NCBI GenBank assembly: GCA_033763835.1
Contig: JANRJS010000017.1
Location: 62,001 to 126,000, forward strand
Source of the DNA: JAPKYZ01 sp033763835
GTDB taxonomy: Bacteria; Acidobacteriota; Terriglobia; Bryobacterales; Bryobacteraceae
Reading direction: 5' to 3'
DNA length: 64,000 bases
Shown one piece after another: positions 50,351 to 58,044 of the stretch. A program made the position numbers and the translations under genes. The stretch's first letter is position 1. Every line of letters starts with the position of its first letter. The notes below the pieces were generated by a model. That model worked only from the letters and a program-made list of their open reading frames with translations. It did no database searches and was not told where the DNA came from.

Positions 50351-50907
50351 TTATTGTCGAACGCGCCGCCGTAGTCCAGTCGCGAACGCCCCGAGCCCCG
50401 CAACCATCAAGGCTGCGCTCGAAGGCTCCGGAACACCCGAAGCGTTGACGGGATAAATAAAGCCCGAATCGGAGCGCAAGCCCGGATCGTCGACGAGATT
50501 GCCCTTCGAGTCGAACACCTGGACGCGTGAGACGGTCGCCGTGTGGAGCAAATCGGCGAAAGCGGAGCCGGTCTTGTCGTAGTAGCCGCCCGCGCAAAGC
50601 CCGCCGCTATAGTACGAGCAGAAGAAATAAGCTTCGAGCGACAAACCATACTCAATACGGTGCTTCGAGAAGCTCGCCTTTAAGGTCACGCTATCGGCCA
50701 AGGAGTTGTAGCTGGATGCGCTCCACACGGTGGTAGTCCGAATTTCGCCGAGACCAACGAAACCCAGGCGTATGCGTTGCCCAAGTGGAAGCCCGCGGTG
50801 CCATCGATATCTAGAACGAATCTATGGTTCCGCTTTCGACGTAGTCGATGCTGAACGCGTCGGTGAAGAGATGCGGTTGCCAAGAGTGCTTGTTGCAGGT
50901 TCCTAGC
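50351..50907 (-). pseudogene. PEP-CTERM protein, 5'-truncated with two frameshifts
   Basis: The last frame ends in VPEPSSAALMVAGLGAF followed by arginines, the PEP-CTERM signal recognised by exosortase. Reading back on the minus strand, three frames are needed: FTDAFSIDYVESGTIDSF in one, VLDIDGTAGFHLGNAYAWVS in the next (break near 50820) and TTVWSASSYNSLADSVTLKA in the third (break near 50742). The signal peptide and start are missing, cut off near the end of the AAA gene. It would have been an exported, exosortase-sorted protein. Single-base indels in both places are the likely cause. Confidence 0.75.
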
Positions 50908-50915
50908 GCGCCCGG

Positions 50916-52202
50916 CTAACGATCTTTTGCGAAGTAGAGGGTCACGGCGCGCTCGATATCTTCGTGCGAGGCGCGCGCATCCCGCTTTTCGTAGCTCGAA
51001 ATCGCCGCGAGCAGGTTGCAAATATCGACGGGATAGCAGGCGCGCAGTTCGCCGTGCCCTTGTTCGAGGCAGAGGTCGCGCAGCAAATCGCCCGCGCCAG
51101 ACTCCACGGGAATCGCGCGCTTCTCCACGACACGCCGGAAGATTTCGCCGAACGCCTCCGCGTCTACCGGCTCGATCCAAATCTTGTTCTGGATACGGCG
51201 CAGAAACGCTTCGTCGGCGAGCGACGACGGATCGAGGTTGGTCGAAAACACCACCATCAGCTCGAACGGGATCTGGAACTTCACGCCGTAGCGCAAGCTC
51301 AAGTAATCGACCCGCCGGTCGAGCGGCACGATCCACCGGTTCAGCAACTCGCGCGGCGACATCAGTTGCCGGCCGAAGTCGTCGATAATCAGCAGCCCGT
51401 TGTTGGCCTTCATTTGCAGAGGGGCGGCGTAGATTCCCGTCGTGTCGTCAAGCCGCAGTTCGAGCATCGAAGGCGCCAGTTCACCGCCCACGACCACGCA
51501 TGGCCGCCGGCACACCACCCAACGCGGGTCGGATTCGGGATCTTCCAGTTCTTCGACTCGCTCATGCACCACCGGGTCGTACAGGTTGACGATCTGGTTG
51601 TCCACCTCGACGGCGTAGGGCATGCGGATGGTGTCGCGATAGACGCGCAGCATGCGCTCGGCGATCGAGGTCTTACCATTGCCCGACGGTCCATACAAGA
51701 AGATCGAATTCTGAGAGATCAGCGCCGGACCCAATTGGTCGATCAAGCGCGGTGAAACCACCAGATCGCCGAACGCGCTTTCCAACCGCGCGCGATCGAT
51801 CTCGACGCGCGCCACCTGCTCCCGCGTGGCCCGCATGTACTGCTTCACTGGTACGGGCGCCGCGCCCGCGTATTGACTCACTGAGAAGCGGTCGCCGGCC
51901 AACTGCCGCCCGGCTTGCGAAAGCACGAAGGTATAGTCGTTGCCGACCATCCCTTTCACTTCGATCAACTGCTGGTTGCGCAGATGACGAAACGCCGCGT
52001 CGGCGATCGGCGGCGAGATTTTCAGCGCGCGGCATAGTCCGCCGATCGAGCTTTGCCCTTCGAGCAGCAATCGCCGCAGCACCAGATCGAACACCAGCGT
52101 TTGCGGCAGTCCGAGTTCTTCCCAAGTTTGGGGTGGGGGCGGTGCGAACCGCGGCGCACTCTCGCGGATTTCTCCCATGTCCGGCGTATCGGCGGTCTGC
52201 AC
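50916..52202 (-). CDS. AAA ATPase with N-terminal winged helix (paralogue 2)
   Basis: This 428-residue paralogue of the gene at 43212 has the same order: N-terminal helix-turn-helix-like part (LRRLLLEGQSSIGGLCRAL), Walker A GPSGNGKT at 171-178, the core GLLIIDDFGRQLMSPRELLNRW with Walker B, and FSTNLDPSSLADEAFLRRIQNK. It starts with GTG at 52202, leaving 2 bases to the divergent secretin TTG; an ATG at 52178 is the alternative. It is divergent from a secretin gene, which suggests an export-linked role for this copy. The ATPases are not typical GspE/PilB proteins. Confidence 0.72.
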   Translation of the reverse strand: MQTADTPDMGEIRESAPRFAPPPPQTWEELGLPQTLVFDLVLRRLLLEGQSSIGGLCRALKISPPIADAAFRHLRNQQLIEVKGMVGNDYTFVLSQAGRQLAGDRFSVSQYAGAAPVPVKQYMRATREQVARVEIDRARLESAFGDLVVSPRLIDQLGPALISQNSIFLYGPSGNGKTSIAERMLRVYRDTIRMPYAVEVDNQIVNLYDPVVHERVEELEDPESDPRWVVCRRPCVVVGGELAPSMLELRLDDTTGIYAAPLQMKANNGLLIIDDFGRQLMSPRELLNRWIVPLDRRVDYLSLRYGVKFQIPFELMVVFSTNLDPSSLADEAFLRRIQNKIWIEPVDAEAFGEIFRRVVEKRAIPVESGAGDLLRDLCLEQGHGELRACYPVDICNLLAAISSYEKRDARASHEDIERAVTLYFAKDR

Positions 52203-52204
52203 GT

Positions 52205-53791
52205 TTGTATGAGGGGCGGCGTCAAGTCTTCTTGTTAGGACTTTCGTTGGCTGCGGCTCTTTTGTGGAGCGCGGACCCGGTCAACCTCGGATGGGAGGCG
52301 CGCGACGCGGAAAAGCGCGGCGACGTCGTGCGGGCCTACGCCTTGTATTCGCAGGCGGCGAAGCTGGATCCGGCGAACGCCAAGTATGCGGCAAAGGCTT
52401 TTGCCTTGCAGCGCTCCGCCCTAACCAAGGCCAAGGTTACGATGGCGCCGCTGCCCGAGCGGGACGACCCCGTGCCGCCGCTGCCGGAGATAACGGACCA
52501 GGATCGCGCCGATATCGCCCGGCTGAAGCCGCCGCCCGATCTTCGCCCCCGCGCCGGACGTCACGATTTCCGCCTCCGCGCCCCAATTCGCGACCTCTGG
52601 ACTTCCGTCCTCAAAACCTGCGAACTCGAAGTCGTCTTCGACACCGAATACAACCTGACCCAGCCTCTGCCGTTCACGCTCGACCGCGCCACATGCGGCG
52701 AAGCGGTCCGCGCGCTCGAATCGACGACCAAGAGCTTCATCGTCCCGATCGCCGAACGATTGGTGCTGGTGGCGCAGGACAGTCCGCCGAAGCGCCAGGA
52801 GCAGGAGCGAATGGTCGCCATCTCGATTCCGCTGCCCGAACCGGTAGCCGTCACCGAGGTGCAGGAACTCGCCCGCGCCGTGCAGCAGGCGTTCGAAATT
52901 CAGCGGTTCGCCATCGACTCCGCCGCGCGGATCGTGATGCTGCGCGACCGCTACTCGAAAGCCCGCGCCGCGCAAGCGGTGTTCGTCCAAATGATGCAAC
53001 GCCGGCCGCAAGTCTTTCTCGACGTCGATTTCATCGAAATTCAAAGTCGGCGCGACTACAGCTTCGGGCTTTCCTTGCCCACGGCCACGCAGTTACTTTA
53101 TTTCGGGGGGTGGTTCCGGTCTCAGCCTTCGATTCCGTCCGGCGTCGCCAACTTCCTAACTTTCGGCGGCGGATTGTCGTTATTCGGCTTCGGCGTGGCG
53201 AGCGCGGAACTGCTCGCGAGTATGACCGACGCCCGTTCGTCGGTGCTGTATCACGCCGAAATGCGCAGCCTGGACAATCAGGCCGCCAGCCTGCACATCG
53301 GCGACCGGTTCCCGATTGTGACAGCGACCTATGCGCCGGGTACGGAAGGAGATGGCAATACCTTCCTGCCGCCGCCGACCATCCAGTTCGAGGACCTTGG
53401 CCTTACCCTGAAGATCACGCCGCGCATTCACGACGAGACCGAAGTGACGCTCAACGTCGAGAGCGAGTTCAAAGTCCTGACCGGAGAGACGCTGAACGAC
53501 ATTCCAGTGATCTCGAACCGGAAATACCTAGGTCAAGTGCGTCTACGGGGGGGCGAATGGGCGGTTGCGGCCGGCCTGATCTCGACCAACGAATTGCGTA
53601 ACGCCGTAGGCATCCCCGGACTGTCGCAAATCCCCGGTGTGGGCGTAGCGCTGCGGCGCAACGAGCGGTCGAAATCTCTGGGCCAGACCATGCTGGTGAT
53701 TAAGCCGCGCATCGTGGGCTTGGGCGCCGACGAATCGCTCGCCCGGGGGATCTGGATCGGGTCCGAGACCCGCCCGCTCCCGCCGCTGTAG
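52205..53791 (+). CDS. secretin domain protein (type II/III/IV pilus family)
   Basis: This 528-residue protein has a signal peptide (VFLLGLSLAAALLW), a short TPR-like region (about 20-65; AYALYSQAAKLDPANAKYAA), an STN/N-domain-like part (VVFDTEYNLTQPLPFTL) and a C-terminal secretin domain with LDVDFIEIQSRRDYSFG, IGDRFPIVTATY, TIQFEDLGLTLKITPRI and VPVISNRKYLGQVRLR-like strands. The N-domains are fewer than in GspD. Secretins form the outer-membrane gate of secretion systems and pili. No pilin or GspE-type gene is in view. No ATG exists near the signal; TTG at 52205 gives the best start. Confidence 0.82.
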   Translation: MYEGRRQVFLLGLSLAAALLWSADPVNLGWEARDAEKRGDVVRAYALYSQAAKLDPANAKYAAKAFALQRSALTKAKVTMAPLPERDDPVPPLPEITDQDRADIARLKPPPDLRPRAGRHDFRLRAPIRDLWTSVLKTCELEVVFDTEYNLTQPLPFTLDRATCGEAVRALESTTKSFIVPIAERLVLVAQDSPPKRQEQERMVAISIPLPEPVAVTEVQELARAVQQAFEIQRFAIDSAARIVMLRDRYSKARAAQAVFVQMMQRRPQVFLDVDFIEIQSRRDYSFGLSLPTATQLLYFGGWFRSQPSIPSGVANFLTFGGGLSLFGFGVASAELLASMTDARSSVLYHAEMRSLDNQAASLHIGDRFPIVTATYAPGTEGDGNTFLPPPTIQFEDLGLTLKITPRIHDETEVTLNVESEFKVLTGETLNDIPVISNRKYLGQVRLRGGEWAVAAGLISTNELRNAVGIPGLSQIPGVGVALRRNERSKSLGQTMLVIKPRIVGLGADESLARGIWIGSETRPLPPL

Positions 53792-53817
53792 CGGATTGCT
53801 ACCATCGGGGTCTACCC

Positions 53818-54048
53818 ATGCCCACCAAAGTCACTATCTTCAACAACGGCCCCATCCGGATCGAAGGCGAGTTCGAAATTTACGACGCGCAAGGCAACCT
53901 GTATGGCTTGGCCGGACGGACGGCTATCGGCCTGTGCCGATGCGGACAATCGAGCAACAAGCCCTTCTGCGACGGCATGCACGCCAAGCAAGGCTTCGAA
54001 TCGCAATGCGTGGCGAAGGAACTGCCCCCGCCGAAGCCTAAGGTTTAG
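53818..54048 (+). CDS. CDGSH iron-sulfur protein
   Basis: This 76-residue protein carries one CDGSH motif: Cys40, Cys42, Cys51 and His55 in LCRCGQSSNKPFCDGMHAKQ, which bind a 2Fe-2S cluster. The N-terminal half is beta-rich. Members sense redox state or deliver clusters. The ATG follows TACCAT by 12 bases, so the leader is short. The next gene is an antitoxin with its own promoter, so the CDGSH gene is probably a single unit. Confidence 0.93.
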   Translation: MPTKVTIFNNGPIRIEGEFEIYDAQGNLYGLAGRTAIGLCRCGQSSNKPFCDGMHAKQGFESQCVAKELPPPKPKV

Positions 54049-54074
54049 TGGGAATTGACCCCGGCGAGCGGGCG

Positions 54075-54091
54075 TGTCACACTGTGTGACA
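54075..54091 (+). promoter_or_regulatory. perfect palindrome at antitoxin start
   Basis: TGTCACAC-T-GTGTGACA is a 17-base perfect palindrome centred on 54083. Its last base is the A of the antitoxin ATG. Phd/YefM antitoxins repress their own genes from palindromes of this size, so this is the probable operator. The core GTCACA/TGTGAC also appears in the repeats at 18.4 kb. Confidence 0.65.
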
Positions 54092-54336
54092 TGAAGACCG
54101 CATCGGTTCGCGATCTGCACCTGAAGACCAGTGCCATCCTCGCGGAAGTCGAGCAGGGCGAGACCTTCTATATCGAAAAGAACGGCCAAGTCATCGGCAA
54201 GCTGGAGTACGCTTCGGACCGGCCAACGCCTCGTTTCCCCGACCGGTCGGCGTTCTTGGCCACGCTGCCGAAGTGGGATCAAGACTTTACGACGCAAGCG
54301 ATTTCCGAAGATCGGGATCGGGGCCTTGATTGGTAG
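54091..54336 (+). CDS. Phd/YefM-type antitoxin
   Basis: This 81-residue protein has the Phd/YefM fold: ASVRDLHLKTSAILAEVEQG and FYIEKNGQVIGKLEY, the DNA-binding and dimer part, followed by an acidic and aromatic tail (LPKWDQDFTTQAISEDRD) that should bind the toxin. The ATG at 54091 is preferred over one at 54055 because the fold starts there and it lies at the operator. Its stop overlaps the toxin start by 7 bases. Confidence 0.82.
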   Translation: MKTASVRDLHLKTSAILAEVEQGETFYIEKNGQVIGKLEYASDRPTPRFPDRSAFLATLPKWDQDFTTQAISEDRDRGLDW

Positions 54337-54758
54337 CCTATTTCGACGCCACCTTCATCGCCAAGGCGTACGTGAACGAACCGGAGAGCGATCGGGTCCG
54401 CGAGTTTGTGGCCAAGTCGTCGAGAATCCTGACTTCAGCGATCAGCGTCGTCGAGGTAGAGGCCGCTTTCCATCGTCAGTTCCGTGAGGGTAGACTTACG
54501 GCGGAACAGGCCCGCGAACTTGGGGCGCAATTCGAGCAGGACATGCAGAACGTATGGACGCCCGTTCCGATGACTCCGGACATTTTGAAACGTACCGCAC
54601 TGCGATTCCGCATCCTCCCGCAAAATGTCTTCCTCCGCGCGGGGGACGCCATCCACTTGGTCTCCGCGCTCGAAGCCCGCTCCGACGAAATCTGGACGAA
54701 CGACCGCCGCCTTCTGGCCGCCGCGCCTCACTTCGGACTCTTGGGCCGCACGATATAA
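54330..54758 (+). CDS. PIN domain toxin (VapC-like)
   Basis: This 142-residue PIN ribonuclease pairs with the Phd-like antitoxin. Acidic positions of the fold are in AYFDATFIAKAY, SVVEVEAAF, RAGDAIHLV and IWTNDRRLLAA. It starts with TTG, overlapping the antitoxin stop by 7 bases. Phd antitoxins with PIN toxins are a common mix. The last codons contain the TATAAT -10 of the next gene. Confidence 0.86.
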   Translation: MVAYFDATFIAKAYVNEPESDRVREFVAKSSRILTSAISVVEVEAAFHRQFREGRLTAEQARELGAQFEQDMQNVWTPVPMTPDILKRTALRFRILPQNVFLRAGDAIHLVSALEARSDEIWTNDRRLLAAAPHFGLLGRTI

Positions 54759-54759
54759 T
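54754..54759 (+). promoter_or_regulatory. perfect -10 box of the WD40 operon
   Basis: TATAAT lies 11 bases before the ATG at 54771, overlapping the 3' end of the toxin gene. No strong -35 is visible at 17 bases. The predicted leader is about 5 bases. Confidence 0.55.
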
Positions 54760-54770
54760 CTTGGGCGATT

Positions 54771-55802
54771 ATGCGGTTTCCCGCCTTTCTGGTAGCGGTG
54801 TGCGCTCTCGCGCAAGCGCCCGCGCCCAAACCCACCGTTTATAAGGCCGCGCCTCCGGTTACCGCGCTCGCCTTCTCTCCCGACGGGACCTGGATGGCCG
54901 TTTCCGGCTATCGCGAAATTCTGCTGCACTCGATGGAGAACGGCGCGCCCGCGAAACTCGCCGCGCGGCTCGCGGGGCGGGCGATGCGGATCCATGGGCT
55001 GGCCTTTTCCGCCGACTCGAAAACTCTCGTCGCCACGGGCGGCGATCCGGCGGTGGGCGGCGAAGTGCAGGTTTGGAATGTTTCCACGAAGACGCTGCGC
55101 CACCGTTCGCGCCTGGCGGGCGATACGTTTTTCGGAGTCGCACTCTCGCCCGACGGCACGCGCGCCGCTTTCGGGGGTGCCGATAAGTCGATTCGTCTCT
55201 ACGACGTCGTCGAGGGCAAGCAACTCCGCAAAATGGACCATCACGAGGACTGGGTGTTCTCGACCGCCTTCGGCATCGACGGCAAGCGACTCGTGAGCGT
55301 GGGCCGCGACCGCGCCGCCAAGCTCACCGACGCCTCCACCGGCGCCTTCGTCGAAAACGTCAATTTGTTGCGCGATTCGCTAACCGCCGTCGCCCGGCAT
55401 CCTCGCCGCGATTGGGTGCTGATCGGCGGGCAGGACCGCATTCCGTACCTCTATCGAATGGACCGTCCCCGCGCCATGCGCATCGCCGACGATTCCACTT
55501 TGATCCGCAAGTTTCCGCAGCAGGACGGCCCCATACTCACCGTCGCGTTTTCGCCTGACGGATCGAAGATCGCCGTGGGCGCAGAATCGGGCGACGTCCG
55601 GATTTACGACGCCGAATCGGGCGCGGCGCTCGGGCAATGCTCGGGGCACCAGGGCGGCACCTACGCGCTAGCTTTTACCATTGATGGCACGCGTCTGGCG
55701 GCGGCGGGATTCGACGGCCAAGTGCGGCTTTACGGAATCGATGGCAAACTCGCGCAAGCGTACACGCCCGTACCGCTCGGCGAAACGGTGGCTCGACAAT
55801 GA
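54771..55802 (+). CDS. secreted WD40-repeat protein
   Basis: This 343-residue protein has a signal peptide (MRFPAFLVAVCALAQ) and a seven-bladed WD40-type propeller; blades include VTALAFSPDGTWMAVSG, HGLAFSADSKTLVATGGD, FFGVALSPDGTRAAFGGAD, ILTVAFSPDGSKIAVGAES and YALAFTIDGTRLAAAGFD. It overlaps the next gene by 4 bases. With the following PPC and DUF1549 proteins it forms an operon of a type common in planctomycetes and acidobacteria, where all three are secreted. A scaffold or ligand-binding role is likely. Confidence 0.87.
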   Translation: MRFPAFLVAVCALAQAPAPKPTVYKAAPPVTALAFSPDGTWMAVSGYREILLHSMENGAPAKLAARLAGRAMRIHGLAFSADSKTLVATGGDPAVGGEVQVWNVSTKTLRHRSRLAGDTFFGVALSPDGTRAAFGGADKSIRLYDVVEGKQLRKMDHHEDWVFSTAFGIDGKRLVSVGRDRAAKLTDASTGAFVENVNLLRDSLTAVARHPRRDWVLIGGQDRIPYLYRMDRPRAMRIADDSTLIRKFPQQDGPILTVAFSPDGSKIAVGAESGDVRIYDAESGAALGQCSGHQGGTYALAFTIDGTRLAAAGFDGQVRLYGIDGKLAQAYTPVPLGETVARQ

Positions 55803-58033
55803 TTACATTCGCACTGCTGGGCGCGCTGGCGCTCGCGCCCACGATTCGCGAAATGTCGCCGCCCGGTGCGGAGCGCGGCAAGACGGTCAAGGTGATTCTG
55901 CGCGGCGAGGGGCTCACCAACACCGCGAAGATTCTTTCCGAAATTCCCGGTACGATCACGAAGCTCACCGGAGAGGACTTTGCGTTCCTCCTCGACATCA
56001 AGCCCGGCGCGGCGGTGGGACTGTATCCGATTCGCCTGCTCAACGAAGACGGCCTTTCGAATTTGATGCTGTTTAGCGTGGGCCGTCTGCCGGAAACGAT
56101 CGAGACCAAAGAGACTCGCGAGAAAACGAACAACACTCGCGAGTCCGCGCAGTCGATTGCGACCCCCATCACCGTCAACGGCACGCTCGACGGCCCGGAT
56201 ATCGATTACTTTGCGATCGACGTGCGCGCGCCCCGCAAGCTAATCGTCGAGATCGACGCCCGCCGCGCCGGATCGGCCCTCGATCCCGCGTTCGAGATCG
56301 AAGACGCAACCGGCAAAGCGATCGCCAAAGCCGACGACTCGCCCGGATGCGGTGTCGATGCCCGCGCGCAGGTGACGTTCGCCAAGCCCGGTCGCTACTA
56401 CGTCCGCGTCCACGATTCCAAGTACTCCGATCAAGCGATGAATTTCTACCGCCTCAAGATCGGCGAATGGACCTACGCCGATTCGATGTACCCGATCGGC
56501 GCGCCGCGAGGCACGCAAGCGGATGTGACCCTGATGGGCGGCAATCTGGCCAAACCCGTTCGAGTTTCGGTGAATGTGCCGGAGGCCGCTGTGGCCGCGC
56601 CCGTAACGCTGGAAGGCTCCGCCTCTCTGCCCTTGATGCTCATCGCCGCCGAACCGGATTGGAAGGACGCGAAGTTCGCAAAAGCCAAGACCCCAGCCAC
56701 CTTTCCCCTAACGGTGAAGCCCGGCGAATCCTGGGTTGTCGAGGCCGTAGGCCGCGCCGCCGGAGCCACGCCTGCCGATCCGATTGTCACCGTCTTCGGA
56801 CCGGATAAGAAGAAAATCGCCGGACGCCTCGATTTCGCGAGCCCGCACCAAGCCGTTCCGTTCACCGTACCCGAAGGCGTGACCGAAGTGACGGTCGCGA
56901 TCGAAGAGTTACTGGGACGCGCGGGCGACGAGTTCGGCTACCGCTACCGAATCTCGAAAGCGCACGCCGATTTCGTGGCGTCGATCGGCACGCCGTTTGT
57001 CAATGTGCCCGCCGGCGGCACCGCGATCGTTCCCTTGATTGTCGAGCGGCGAGGTTACGACGGCCCCGTCAAAGTTACGATCTCCGATATCCCTCCCGGC
57101 ATTCGAGTCGCGGGCGGCAACATCCCGTCGGAAGCGGCGGCGCAGAATTTCAACGATATCAACGCCGGATTCCGCATCTCTCGCGGAATGCTCACCTTGA
57201 CCGCCGCGCCCGATATCGCGCCACAGCAGACGCAGTTGAAATTAGTCGCCGTTGCCGAGACTCCGCAAGGCCGCATCGTGAAGGACGTCCGCGGACCGGG
57301 GATCAATGTCGGGGTGCGTGGCTTGCGGCAATCCGCCGTCACCGCGCCGTGGCTCGGAATGCGACTGCCGTTCGCCACCGCGCGCCCGCTGCCGGTGGCG
57401 ATTTCGAACGCGAGCCCGCAAGTCCGCATTGCGCAAGGCTTCGAGTTTCCGCTGGCCTATCGTGTGACAAGACGCCAGGGCGCCATGGCGGTGAGCCGGG
57501 TACGAGACCAGCAGATCAACGCCGTAGGCAATTTGCGATTCCTCGCGGGCGAGCCGGGAAAAAATCCCGACTCCGGTTCCGTGCTGCTGTCTACCAACTT
57601 CGCCAGCCCGGTGACGACCTTCGACACCGTGCTGGTCGCCGACACGCAAGTCGACGGCAAGATGCAGACCATCTACTCGCCGATTATCGAGATCGATATT
57701 GTGGCCGGCTACCAGGTGCGCCCTTTGGAGAAGCGCTTGACGGCCAAGCCCGGCGCAGCCTTCTCGATCCCGGGGACCGTCTTCCGCGAGCCGACGTTCG
57801 AAGGCGGATTCGTTAAAATTCAAGCGAGCGAACTGCCCGAGGGCGTCACTTGCGACGCTTCGGAAGCCGCCGCCGACGCTCGCGAGTTCCGCGTAAATTG
57901 CCGTGCGGCCGCGACCGCCAAGCCGGGCAAATACGAAATCCTGTTGACTTCCGTCGCACCCGACACGGGCCGTAAAGCCAAGGCCGACTACAAAGGCCCC
58001 GAAGTTCCACTCACGTTGATTCTGGGAAACTAG
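55799..58033 (+). CDS. secreted PPC-domain protein
   Basis: This 744-residue protein has a short signal peptide (MITFALLGALALAPTIRE), an IPT-like Ig domain (about 15-95), and two pre-peptidase C-terminal (PPC)-like domains: the first is SAQSIATPITVNGTLDGPDIDYFAIDVRAPRK-like around 115-215 (key residues D-x-D-Y-F), the second around 280-400. The rest is beta-rich with no peptidase found. It overlaps the WD40 gene by 4 bases and is followed after 11 bases by the DUF1549 gene. Function unknown; PPC domains assist secreted enzymes and surface proteins. Confidence 0.8.
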   Translation: MITFALLGALALAPTIREMSPPGAERGKTVKVILRGEGLTNTAKILSEIPGTITKLTGEDFAFLLDIKPGAAVGLYPIRLLNEDGLSNLMLFSVGRLPETIETKETREKTNNTRESAQSIATPITVNGTLDGPDIDYFAIDVRAPRKLIVEIDARRAGSALDPAFEIEDATGKAIAKADDSPGCGVDARAQVTFAKPGRYYVRVHDSKYSDQAMNFYRLKIGEWTYADSMYPIGAPRGTQADVTLMGGNLAKPVRVSVNVPEAAVAAPVTLEGSASLPLMLIAAEPDWKDAKFAKAKTPATFPLTVKPGESWVVEAVGRAAGATPADPIVTVFGPDKKKIAGRLDFASPHQAVPFTVPEGVTEVTVAIEELLGRAGDEFGYRYRISKAHADFVASIGTPFVNVPAGGTAIVPLIVERRGYDGPVKVTISDIPPGIRVAGGNIPSEAAAQNFNDINAGFRISRGMLTLTAAPDIAPQQTQLKLVAVAETPQGRIVKDVRGPGINVGVRGLRQSAVTAPWLGMRLPFATARPLPVAISNASPQVRIAQGFEFPLAYRVTRRQGAMAVSRVRDQQINAVGNLRFLAGEPGKNPDSGSVLLSTNFASPVTTFDTVLVADTQVDGKMQTIYSPIIEIDIVAGYQVRPLEKRLTAKPGAAFSIPGTVFREPTFEGGFVKIQASELPEGVTCDASEAAADAREFRVNCRAAATAKPGKYEILLTSVAPDTGRKAKADYKGPEVPLTLILGN

Positions 58034-58044
58034 AAAGAGAAGCC

